This document shows, in pieces, positions 1-6,289 of a stretch of DNA of 6,289 nucleotides; position 1 is the stretch's first letter; each line of letters begins with the position of its first letter. This DNA is from Planctomycetota bacterium (GTDB taxonomy: Bacteria; Planctomycetota; UBA1135; GCA-002686595). A program made the translations under genes and the position numbers. The notes under the pieces are model-generated. The model had not been told where the DNA came from. It did not search any database and saw only the letters and a program-made list of their open reading frames with translations. The stretch covers positions 1,715 through 8,003 of the forward strand of contig JAESRM010000235.1 in assembly GCA_016764635.1 (NCBI GenBank). The letters are read 5' to 3'.

Positions 1-792
1 GCCTTCGGCATCCTTCTTCTCGAGCTGGCTCCAGACGCCGGTGCGCGGGTTCTTGACCTCGTGGATTTTGGTGGGCTCGCCACGCAACTCCTCGACGAAG
101 CGATCGGTGACCGCCACGGAGATGTTGTAGTTGTTGATCTTGGTGGGATCGTCCTTGAACGTGATGAACTGGGCGATGTCGGGGTGGTCGACGCGTAGGA
201 CGCCCATGTTGGCGCCGCGGCGGAAGGCGCCTTGTTGGATGGCGTCCGTGGCCTTGGAGAAGACCTGGATGAAGGACAGGGGTCCCTCGGTGGTGCCCCC
301 GGAGGAGCGCACGCGGTCGCCAGCGGGGCGCAGCCGAGAGAAGCTGAATCCGGTGCCGCCACCGGACTTCTGGATCAGGGCCGTGGACTTGATCGACTCG
401 AAGATGCCTTCGATCGAATCCTCCACGGGCAGCACGAAACATGCGGAGAGCATGCCCATTTCCCGGCCGGCGTTCATCAGGCAGGGGCTGTTCGGCATGA
501 ACAGGCGCGTGGACATCAAGGAGTAGAACTCCCGGGCGATCCCCACAGCGTGGTCGTAGTCGTTGTCGGTGAAGGCCAGTTCGCCCTTCGCCACGTGGGA
601 GGCCACGCGCCAGAACAACTGGCGGGGGGTCTCGATGACCTCACCGGTCTCGGGCTCCTTCTTGAGGTAGCGCCGCTCGAGGACCATCTCGCCGTTCTTG
701 GAAAGTTCGGGATCGGGTAGATCCGCGGGGGGGTCGACAGCCTCTAAGTGGATGAGCGCATCAGCGGCTTGCATCCTATTCGGGTCGGACAT
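1..792 (-). CDS. nrdJ: Vitamin B12-dependent (class II) ribonucleotide reductase, N-terminal part, cut by the left edge
   Basis: Reduces ribonucleotides to deoxyribonucleotides using adenosylcobalamin as radical source, in the cytoplasm. The visible 264 residues are the N-terminal domain and the start of the ten-stranded barrel. Recognisable family stretches are PNSPCLMNAG (residues 100-109), SACFVLPVEDS (116-126, whose Cys118 matches the first redox-active cysteine of the family), KSGGGTGFSFSRLRP (142-156), SSGGTTEGPLSF (163-174), RRGANMGVLRVDHPDI (191-206) and NNYNISVAVTD (220-230). No ATP-cone domain precedes the core, and there is no class I metal-site partner gene in view. The thiyl-radical cysteine and the C-terminal cysteine pair lie beyond the window. 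The start at 792 is the first ATG placing a short leader before the conserved core; it has only a weak purine-rich stretch upstream. The frame stays open back to a stop at 916-918, so GTG starts at 831 or 825 are possible. Family assignment is firm; the exact start is not. Confidence 0.95.
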   Translation of the reverse strand, partial: MSDPNRMQAADALIHLEAVDPPADLPDPELSKNGEMVLERRYLKKEPETGEVIETPRQLFWRVASHVAKGELAFTDNDYDHAVGIAREFYSLMSTRLFMPNSPCLMNAGREMGMLSACFVLPVEDSIEGIFESIKSTALIQKSGGGTGFSFSRLRPAGDRVRSSGGTTEGPLSFIQVFSKATDAIQQGAFRRGANMGVLRVDHPDIAQFITFKDDPTKINNYNISVAVTDRFVEELRGEPTKIHEVKNPRTGVWSQLEKKDAEG

Positions 793-1211
793 CTCTTTCT
801 TGGAGTCGGCGGGCGAGACTTGCACGGGCACCTCTTTTTTTGGGTCAGCAACGGAAACGGGTAAATCGCCTTGGGGGAAGCGAGTCCCCGATGATCTGCT
901 CGCAGACGCGCACCTTCAATGCTGGGCGGGAAAATCTGTCAGGGATCAAGGGATTCCAACGCCTTACCGATTGACGAAAGTTTTGGCTTGCATCGGGGTC
1001 TTGGACGCGCAAACCAAGGGTCCGCAAGCCGGTCCCTGCGCCGCCCCCCCACCGTGGGCCCCCAGGGGTATTTCGAAACGCTCCGGCTCCATCCCAGCCA
1101 TGAGAGTTTTTCCACGTTCTCCTAACCCGCGGGTGCCTGAGCATCAAGCCATCGAGGCCAGCGCCCGAAACATGTGGCATGCCGGAAAAGTATTCCAGGC
1201 CCCGGAAAAAC
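793..1211. other. Divergent intergenic region between nrdJ and the lipoprotein gene
   Basis: This stretch of about 420 bases separates two divergently transcribed genes and should contain both promoters. I found no convincing -35/-10 pair on either strand. There is a TTGACG at 970-975 on the plus strand but no matching -10 at the right distance. There is no B12-box (GCCACTG or complement) of a cobalamin riboswitch and no NrdR-box-like AT-rich palindrome, the two controls one would look for beside a ribonucleotide reductase gene. Other visible features are a seven-C run at 1044-1050 followed by a short GC palindrome, and a seven-T run at 835-841. Open frames here (for example 845-1213 on the minus strand) have low-complexity Arg/Gly/Pro-rich translations and look non-coding. 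Confidence 0.6.
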
Positions 1212-2834
1212 ATGCGCTACTTATTCATCACCTTGCCCTGCCTGTTCGCTTGCGCCCCCTCTGACCAGGGCGCCCAGCAGGCTTCAATCACCGCAGAACC
1301 CTCGATCTCAAGGGTTTTGACCACCACCCCCGCCGGCCAAAGCTCCGGCCTGGGCGAGGCCATGTCACAGGCCCTAGCTGATCAACTCGGCGACAGCATC
1401 CAGGCCGCTTTTGATGAACAAGCGGCAATTTACGCCCAAGGGGGCACCAAAGAGCAAATTGCGCTCGCACGAACGCACTTCGACGCCACCAAAGCCCTCT
1501 CCGAATCTGAGCTGGAGGCCTGCTTCGTCATCCAGGAAGAAAACAACGGGCGCAGTGCCCTCGATATCCTCGAGCACATCACGGGGGAAGCAGGATTCAC
1601 GCTAGATGCGACTTCCTTCAAGGGTGAGCTCGCGGCGGTCCCCGAAACCCAAATCCTCGGACTTTCCAAGATCGAGGCCCTCGAGCGCATCAGCGCCGAA
1701 ATGGGCCTGGTCCCTGTATACCCGGGCCCCTTCGCCATGGGACCTGAGGAATTCACCATCGGCTTCACCACGGACGCTCGAAAGACCCCAGCGGCGTTTG
1801 CAGGCCCCTTCCTGATCCTTGTAAGCGAGCTCGAGGAACAAGCTCCCCACGCGGTGGGATCTGTACACCTGACGGCCCGAGCGATCGGCATGCCTGAAGC
1901 TGCGTTCCTGGCGAACGACACCATGTTCGAAACCTTCGCCGTCTCAGCGGTCGAATCCAACATGGGCGAGGACCTGCGCAGCCGCGAAGACGTGCGTCGC
2001 CTGTCCACGCCACAATGCAAGGGCGGCATGGTCACCATGTCGACCGAGATCGACCTGAAGGGGCTGCTGGCATCCACAACGAGCATCGATTCGCTGAGCG
2101 GAACCATCCACCTCAATCGCCCGGCCCAGGTCCTCCACGTTTCGTTCGACGAAATGAAACCGAGCAAGCAAACCATCGATGGCCTCGACATCATGCTCAA
2201 GGAAATCGGCACCAACACCTCCATGAAGATTCGCTTGGAACAGGACGAGGAACTCACGGTTGCCTGGGCCCCTGACAAAGCCAACGGCGATCCGCTAGGT
2301 ATCCTGAGCAGCAGCTCTTACGGCTACAACAAAGAGATCGATGCAACCCTCAACACGCCCGAGATCCCTAGTCAACTCTCCGCCAAGTTGATCTCTACCG
2401 AGAAGCTCGAGATACCCTTCGAGATCAACAACATTGCATTCCTGAACTCATCTGCACAGCCTCAAGCCCTAGCCACACTAGAGTTTGACCACGCCCAACC
2501 GGTCTCGGTTGTGTTCGTTGAATTCAAGGACCGCGAGTCCCAATTCCCCGAAGTGCTGCTGCGCACGGTCAGTCACGCCAACAAGGATGCCCGCACGCTC
2601 CATATCAAAATGATCTACCTGGACGACAAGAACAAGGAGATCAAAAACAGCTTCACGAGCCTCAATCCGGCCCCTACATTCAATTCGCAAACTCCGCTGG
2701 CCTTCGTCCAATCCGGCGCCATCGAAACAACCACACAAACCGCATTCTTCATGCCAAAAGAAACCGTCTCCGTGCAAATTTCAGTACGCGAAGTCGAGTT
2801 CATGGACGGCACAAGCTGGAAAGCGGATGAGTAA
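1212..2834 (+). CDS. Predicted lipoprotein with STN-like central region, function unknown
   Basis: A 540-residue protein of unknown function. The start at 1212 is chosen over the in-frame ATG at 1179 because it gives a compact lipoprotein signal: MRYLFITLPCLFAC with lipobox LFAC and lipidated Cys14, followed by a polar linker. After a helical Ala/Gln-rich segment (about 45-95), residues 100-170 read like a secretin/TonB short N-terminal (STN)-like fold: a strand, a helix SALDILEHITGEAG, a central strand and a second helix KIEALERISAEMG ending in the strand LVPVYP. A strand-rich part follows with PAAFAGPFLI (194-202), then SGTIHLNRPAQVLHVSFDEM (296-315), and a beta-rich C-terminal half. This order resembles planctomycete hypothetical proteins that I know only from memory. 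Cys104 and Cys269 are the only cysteines after the lipobox and might form a disulfide. The ribosome binding site is weak. It faces the ankyrin gene tail to tail. Coding status is well supported; the domain reading is tentative. Confidence 0.85.
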   Translation: MRYLFITLPCLFACAPSDQGAQQASITAEPSISRVLTTTPAGQSSGLGEAMSQALADQLGDSIQAAFDEQAAIYAQGGTKEQIALARTHFDATKALSESELEACFVIQEENNGRSALDILEHITGEAGFTLDATSFKGELAAVPETQILGLSKIEALERISAEMGLVPVYPGPFAMGPEEFTIGFTTDARKTPAAFAGPFLILVSELEEQAPHAVGSVHLTARAIGMPEAAFLANDTMFETFAVSAVESNMGEDLRSREDVRRLSTPQCKGGMVTMSTEIDLKGLLASTTSIDSLSGTIHLNRPAQVLHVSFDEMKPSKQTIDGLDIMLKEIGTNTSMKIRLEQDEELTVAWAPDKANGDPLGILSSSSYGYNKEIDATLNTPEIPSQLSAKLISTEKLEIPFEINNIAFLNSSAQPQALATLEFDHAQPVSVVFVEFKDRESQFPEVLLRTVSHANKDARTLHIKMIYLDDKNKEIKNSFTSLNPAPTFNSQTPLAFVQSGAIETTTQTAFFMPKETVSVQISVREVEFMDGTSWKADE

Positions 2835-2881
2835 ACCGGGCACTCCGCCCACTCCATCGAAGGTTTCTTCGACCGACAGCA

Positions 2882-2916
2882 GATCGCCTCGCTGCCCTCT
2901 GGGCAACGAGGCGATT
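2882..2916. terminator. Bidirectional hairpin between convergent genes
   Basis: A long inverted repeat has arms at 2883-2897 and 2901-2915 around a three-base loop, 48 bases after the lipoprotein stop and 58 bases after the ankyrin/TPR stop. On the minus-strand RNA the 15-pair stem is complete with one G-U pair; on the plus-strand RNA there is one C-A mismatch and a possible extra G-U closing pair. Neither side has a proper U-tract: only TTCGCTTT follows on the plus strand. It probably serves both convergent genes, either as a U-poor terminator or as a 3'-end stabilising structure. Confidence 0.65.
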
Positions 2917-2974
2917 CGCTTTGGGTGGAGCGCTAGCTCGGACATTTCATGAACATCCGGGCTAAAGGCGACCG

Positions 2975-5830
2975 CTACTTACAGTGCTCTTCCAGCAATT
3001 TGGTGGCTTGCGAGTCGCCGCCTTGCGCCGCGGTTTTCCAGGACTGGCAAGCTGCGGCGTCATCCCCCGAAGCTTTCTGTACGATGCCAAGGTGGCGCAG
3101 GACGTCCATACGCCTGGGCGGGTTTTCACTGGCGAGGATCAGGTCCTCCAGTCCTCCTTTCAGGTCACCCAAAGCCGCACGCGCACGTCCCCTCGCCAGG
3201 TGAAGTTTCACATCGGGCGCGCGGAAGATGCGGGCGATCACATAATCCAAGTGCACCATAGCTTCCTCGAAGTCCCCCATCTCGACCGCCAACAAGCCGT
3301 ACTCCACGCGGGCTTCCAGCCAACTCGACTTGAACCGATAGAGGAACTTGTAGTCTTCGAGCGCGCCTTCATAGTCTCCGGTCACCACGCGTAACTTGCC
3401 GCGGTACAGCAGGTATTTGCTGCTCCAACGCTTGTGCCCGACGGCGATCTCAGCGTACTGCAAGGCATGCACATAATCGCCACGGGACGCATAGGCTTCG
3501 CAGGTGCGTGAGGCTTGCTCGGCGGGGTGAGCAAAGCCGGCCCGACCAATAATCATCACCCTTTCGATGCCGATCGGCTGTGAAAGTAGATCCGTGATGG
3601 CGGGATCCCCAAGGCGCCGGGCGAGGGAGAACGCGGACTCCTTTCCGAGGCCGGAGCGAGCGCCCAGCTCCACCATCAGCGCGATGAATTCCTTGTCGGC
3701 GCCTGGACCAATGAGCTCGGAAAGGGCGGTGTTGCCCGCCGCATCGAGAGCATTGGGGTCGGCGCCCGCCGCCAGGAATAGGCGCGCAGCATCGATGCCC
3801 TTGGCCTTTTGCCTAGCGAATTGGTGCAGCGGAGTGGAGCCGTCCGAGAGGGGTTGGGTGGGGTTAGCTCCAGCGGCCAGGGCCTTGCGCATGCCATCCA
3901 AATCCATCGTGCCCACGGCGAGGATCAAGTCGTCCGAAGGGGCAGGTTTTAGCACGTAGGCCACCAAACTATGGCCACTTTCAAGAGCCACCTCCCGGGC
4001 GGTCTTGCCGTTGGCGTCCAGCAAGGTGCGATCCGCCCCAGCGTCGAGCATGTAAGCAGCCAACTCCCAACCGCCGACCTCGGCCACCACGTGCAAGCCG
4101 CTGTAACCCTTGTGCAGGATGTTCACGTTGGCTCCGTTCTCAAGCAGGGCCCGAACCTTCTCTTCCTTGCCGGTGCGCCAGGCTTCGCCGGTGCGCAAGG
4201 CTTCGAAGAGCGGCGGTTCGTTGTCGCCGCCACCCACATCGGGGTCCGCACCACCTGGGATGAGGATTCGAACGCTGGACCCGTCCATGCGGCCTTGTGC
4301 CAGGTACAGCGGTGTGCGATCGAATGCGTCCAATGCATTCAAATCGGCTCCGGAGCGTGTCAGTGTGACGATAGCGTCCTTGTCATCGCCCATGACCGCC
4401 ATGTGCAAGGGCGTTCGACGGTCGTCTTGATCATTTGCTCGAGCATCCACCACGGCTGTGGCCACGATGAGGTCGCGCATCGCACCGATGTAGTTGTTCC
4501 TAGATGCCAAGTGCAGCAGTGTCACACCCCGGAGATCCTTTTGGTCGTGCGTGAATAACGCGCCGGCCTCCTTCAACACCTGGATGCAAGCGTCGTTCCC
4601 TCGAACGGCCATGGCGCTTTGCAAGGGGGTGCGACCTAGGTAGCCGGAGCGCAAATTGACGTCCGCGCCAAGCTTCAGGATGAAGGGAAGCATGTCCGCT
4701 TGCCGGTTTTCTACGGCTATCTCAAGCATGTGCTGCGCAGCGGTGCCTTTGAAGTCAGATCCGATGGACTTGGGAATCCAACCAAGGCGGTGCAAGCGAA
4801 GTAGTAAGAGTTCCAAACCCCCTTCGATCGCACTGTTCACCAGTTGATTCTCACGGGTCCCTTCCACACCGAGAGAAGCACCGGCTGAGATCAACAAGGC
4901 CACCACATCCTGGTGCCCATTTGCTGCGGCGTTCTGCAGCGCTGTTCCTCCAAGGTGAACTGTATTTTCTAGTTCGGCTCCGGCCTGTAGAAGAGCCCTG
5001 ACACACTCGAGATGTCCCCCAGCCGCCGCCCTCGTGAGCGCAGTGCCCGTTATATCAACGCCATCTTCCAAGTCTATACCTGCTCCGATAAGCAACTGAA
5101 GTACATCGAGATGCCCATTGCCCGCTGCGACAACCAAGCTGAAGCCCAAAAGCTCCATGTAGGGTTCGAAATCGGCACCAGCAGCAAGGGCCCGCATCAC
5201 GGTTTCCGCGTCTCCAAACCTGGCCGCCGTAGCGAGAAGAATCCTAGAGCCAGGGTCCTGCTCCGTAGGCCCGAAATCGGCGGTGAAGCCAACGACCAGG
5301 CGCAAGCTAGCCAGATCCTGAACGAAGCGAATACAGTCACGAGAGATTCGCGTGCGATCTTCTGCCCCTTCGATGGTTTCGAGCAAATAGGAACCTGTCT
5401 CAAGGTGCTTGTAGGCAATAGCTTCGCCTACGGGAGACGTATTCGCCCCAGACAGGGTAGCCAGAGGCGCTCCAGCTTCGACCAGGGCTTTGACCATGCT
5501 CAAGCGGCCCAACCGCGCAGCCACATGCAGCGCTTGATCACCCTTGATGCGCACTTCCAAGGCGGAGTAGCGCGAGATCCTAGACAGCTCTTCGATTTGC
5601 CTCAACGCCCCCTCAGTGTCCCCCATTTCAATGGCCAAAAAGAGCGGTGCCACCTGCTCCCTTTTGGCTTGAGCGAACAATTCAGCCTGGACCGCGTCGG
5701 TCGGTGGCGCTTCCTGCGAAGCGAGTGTTGCGCCCTGACAGATAAATGCCGCGAGCAGCAAGAGACCAAGTCCCTTCGGGAAACGGAATGCGCTCGTGCG
5801 GCTTACGAAACTCTGGTTGATCACTTTCAT
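2975..5830 (-). CDS. Exported ankyrin-repeat protein with C-terminal TPR domain
   Basis: A 951-residue repeat scaffold, probably acting outside the cytoplasm as a protein-binding module; its partner is unknown. The start at 5830 (ATG) is preferred to the GTG at 5869 because it gives a clean signal peptide: basic N-region (residues 1-20), hydrophobic core LGLLLLAAFI and likely cleavage after TLA (37). An AAGGA lies 13 bases upstream, rather far for a Shine-Dalgarno. Residues about 98-750 hold at least fourteen ankyrin units with the A-G-A/GAD turn (near 121, 219, 249, 284, 317, 389, 423, 495, 527, 567, 599, 655, 690, 724). The clearest contain RTPLHMAVMGDD (472-483) and GSTPLHQFA (664-672). 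A degenerate stretch lies at 126-194. Residues 773-942 form five TPR units with Gly-Asp turns at 784, 818, 852, 888 and 922, spaced 34, 34, 36 and 34 residues. No catalytic domain is visible. It converges on the lipoprotein gene and has a terminator upstream, so it is probably transcribed alone. Confidence 0.92.
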   Translation of the reverse strand: MKVINQSFVSRTSAFRFPKGLGLLLLAAFICQGATLASQEAPPTDAVQAELFAQAKREQVAPLFLAIEMGDTEGALRQIEELSRISRYSALEVRIKGDQALHVAARLGRLSMVKALVEAGAPLATLSGANTSPVGEAIAYKHLETGSYLLETIEGAEDRTRISRDCIRFVQDLASLRLVVGFTADFGPTEQDPGSRILLATAARFGDAETVMRALAAGADFEPYMELLGFSLVVAAGNGHLDVLQLLIGAGIDLEDGVDITGTALTRAAAGGHLECVRALLQAGAELENTVHLGGTALQNAAANGHQDVVALLISAGASLGVEGTRENQLVNSAIEGGLELLLLRLHRLGWIPKSIGSDFKGTAAQHMLEIAVENRQADMLPFILKLGADVNLRSGYLGRTPLQSAMAVRGNDACIQVLKEAGALFTHDQKDLRGVTLLHLASRNNYIGAMRDLIVATAVVDARANDQDDRRTPLHMAVMGDDKDAIVTLTRSGADLNALDAFDRTPLYLAQGRMDGSSVRILIPGGADPDVGGGDNEPPLFEALRTGEAWRTGKEEKVRALLENGANVNILHKGYSGLHVVAEVGGWELAAYMLDAGADRTLLDANGKTAREVALESGHSLVAYVLKPAPSDDLILAVGTMDLDGMRKALAAGANPTQPLSDGSTPLHQFARQKAKGIDAARLFLAAGADPNALDAAGNTALSELIGPGADKEFIALMVELGARSGLGKESAFSLARRLGDPAITDLLSQPIGIERVMIIGRAGFAHPAEQASRTCEAYASRGDYVHALQYAEIAVGHKRWSSKYLLYRGKLRVVTGDYEGALEDYKFLYRFKSSWLEARVEYGLLAVEMGDFEEAMVHLDYVIARIFRAPDVKLHLARGRARAALGDLKGGLEDLILASENPPRRMDVLRHLGIVQKASGDDAAACQSWKTAAQGGDSQATKLLEEHCK

Positions 5831-5871
5831 TGCTAGCTGGAGGTCCTTGTGGCCCGGTAAGGGGCGCACAG

Positions 5872-5901
5872 AGCCTACCGTGCAATCCAGTAGGTTGTCA
5901 T
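5872..5901 (-). promoter_or_regulatory. Possible sigma-70-type promoter of the ankyrin/TPR gene
   Basis: Read on the minus strand, ATGACA (5901-5896, five of six matches to TTGACA) is followed after 18 bases by TAGGCT (5877-5872), which keeps the first, second and last bases of TATAAT. Transcription would begin near 5865, leaving a leader of about 35 bases before the ATG at 5830 and excluding the GTG at 5869. A short inverted repeat (arms 5874-5878 and 5890-5894) overlaps the spacer and the -10 and could be an operator. The -10 match is poor, so this is only a candidate. Confidence 0.25.
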
Positions 5902-5967
5902 GCCATTCATGTCGCCCGTGACCTTACCCCTAATCATTCAAGAGGATTCACGCTAGACGGTCCAACC

Positions 5968-6000
5968 GGCTAGCTTCGCTAGCCTTCCAGCAGTTGCTGG
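5968..6000. repeat. Two tandem perfect hairpins
   Basis: The first hairpin is GGCTAGC, loop TTC, GCTAGCC (5968-5984). Two bases later comes CCAGCA, GT, TGCTGG (5987-6000), more realistically a five-pair stem with a four-base loop. Neither is followed by a T-run on either strand, so they do not look like intrinsic terminators. They would form a stem-loop pair in any transcript crossing the region, or could be protein-binding palindromes. Confidence 0.55.
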
Positions 6001-6025
6001 CACCTTTCGACAATCCGGCGTCCTC

Positions 6026-6044
6026 ACCGAGAAACGGCCTCGGT
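6026..6044. repeat. Short inverted repeat
   Basis: ACCGAG (6026-6031) is complementary to CTCGGT (6039-6044) across a seven-base loop. It is a perfect six-pair stem about 25 bases from the tandem hairpins. Taken alone it could be chance in GC-rich DNA; it is listed because it belongs to a cluster. Confidence 0.4.
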
Positions 6045-6114
6045 TGTGGGTCCGAATAGCCGCACGATACCTGCAACTGCCTGCTTGGAACGCCTGGCGC
6101 AAATCCTCACGGAT

Positions 6115-6132
6115 GATCCGGACTTACGGATC
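6115..6132. repeat. Inverted repeat abutting the terminator T-tract
   Basis: GATCCG (6115-6120) and CGGATC (6127-6132) flank a six-base loop and directly abut the nine-base A-run that is the T-tract of the minus-strand terminator. In a minus-strand read-through transcript it would be a second hairpin right after the terminator. On the plus strand it is followed by A residues, so it is not a terminator in that direction. Confidence 0.4.
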
Positions 6133-6165
6133 AAAAAAAAACAGCTGTCCCCGAAAGGACAGCTG
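6133..6165 (-). terminator. Rho-independent terminator of the right-edge gene
   Basis: On the minus strand the stem CAGCTGTCC (6165-6157) pairs perfectly with GGACAGCTG (6150-6142) around a six-base loop and runs directly into nine T residues (6141-6133). It sits 52 bases after the stop codon at 6218. The plus strand has no T-run after the stem, so it works only for the minus-strand gene. It should separate this gene transcriptionally from the ankyrin/TPR gene. Confidence 0.93.
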
Positions 6166-6217
6166 CCACTCAATCGTTCAGACGTCTCGAGTCCTCAAAC
6201 CCGAGTGCCTCAAGGTA

Positions 6218-6289
6218 TTACTTGAACGACACGGTAACCACGTTGGTGAAGTTAGAGGTGTTGAAGGGGTTCTGGTCGCGGTGCCAAGC
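6218..6289 (-). CDS. C-terminal end of a probable secreted protein, cut by the right edge
   Basis: Only the last 23 residues are visible, ending FNTSNFTNVVTVSFK and a TAA stop at 6218-6220. The segment starts AWHRDQNP. A Trp/Tyr-x-Arg-Asp motif followed by a Ser/Asn turn and a final hydrophobic strand (here SNFTNVVTVSF) resembles the endings I remember from many large secreted planctomycete proteins, where it closes a C-terminal beta domain. The frame is supported by this motif and by the perfect terminator just downstream. The function cannot be told from this fragment. Confidence 0.7.
   Translation of the reverse strand, partial: AWHRDQNPFNTSNFTNVVTVSFK

Larger units (their letters stand above)
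5831..6132. other. Intergenic region upstream of the ankyrin/TPR gene
   Basis: About 300 bases lie between the terminator of the right-edge gene and the start of the ankyrin/TPR gene. I see no credible coding frame here. Besides the candidate promoter near the gene, it contains a cluster of small inverted repeats at 5968-6000, 6026-6044 and 6115-6132. This is the expected place for the control region of the ankyrin/TPR gene, but no named riboswitch or operator was recognised. Confidence 0.6.

Noticed and set aside
131..720. Two plus-strand open frames opposite nrdJ
   Set aside because: They are antisense shadows of a strongly conserved nrdJ reading frame.
1044..1065. GC-rich palindrome after the C-run as a terminator or operator
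   Set aside because: The arms are very short and of low complexity, there is no T-run, and such structures are expected by chance in this composition.
793..1178. Cobalamin riboswitch or NrdR box upstream of nrdJ
   Set aside because: Neither the B12-box nor an NrdR-like palindrome is present on either strand.
845..1213. Open frame of 122 residues on the minus strand in the divergent intergenic region
   Set aside because: The translation is rich in Arg, Gly and Pro, shows no family features, lacks a ribosome binding site and begins inside the lipoprotein gene start. It is best explained as an open frame by chance in GC-rich DNA.
1430..2284. A 284-residue minus-strand open frame opposite the lipoprotein gene
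   Set aside because: The translation is Ser/Arg-rich with no motif, while the plus-strand frame has a lipobox and an alternating secondary-structure pattern.
2975..5830. Identification of the ankyrin protein as an AnkB/catalase-associated periplasmic ankyrin
   Set aside because: Those proteins are much shorter and sit beside a catalase gene; there is no catalase here and the TPR tail does not fit.
5012..5836. A 274-residue plus-strand open frame opposite the ankyrin/TPR gene
   Set aside because: The minus-strand frame carries the signal peptide and ankyrin repeats; the plus-strand translation has no recognisable features and is a shadow.

Overview
The window holds two complete protein genes and the ends of two others, arranged around a divergent and a convergent junction. 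From left to right: the first 264 codons of a class II ribonucleotide reductase (minus strand, cut by the left edge); a divergent intergenic region of about 400 bases; a 540-residue predicted lipoprotein (plus strand); a short convergent gap with a strong hairpin; a 951-residue predicted exported protein made of ankyrin repeats followed by five TPR units (minus strand); a gap of about 390 bases with a cluster of inverted repeats; and a textbook rho-independent terminator behind the last 23 codons of a fourth gene (minus strand, cut by the right edge).

The base composition is GC-rich. Three things suggest a free-living bacterium, most likely a planctomycete: the tryptophan/Arg-Asp then Asn-rich ending of the right-edge protein, which resembles the C-termini of many secreted planctomycete proteins; the layout of the lipoprotein, whose central part resembles a domain pair I remember from planctomycete hypothetical proteins; and the presence of a large exported repeat protein. 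This is inference from remembered family features, and another deep-branching GC-rich phylum cannot be excluded.

The genes do not look like one operon. nrdJ is a housekeeping gene for dNTP synthesis and diverges from the lipoprotein gene. The lipoprotein and ankyrin/TPR genes converge on a shared hairpin. The ankyrin/TPR gene is separated from the upstream right-edge gene by a terminator, so it probably has its own promoter. The only functional theme shared by the three non-nrdJ genes is the cell envelope or exterior: one lipid-anchored protein, one exported repeat scaffold and one probable secreted protein. No mobile element, CRISPR array, tRNA, rRNA or recognisable riboswitch was seen.
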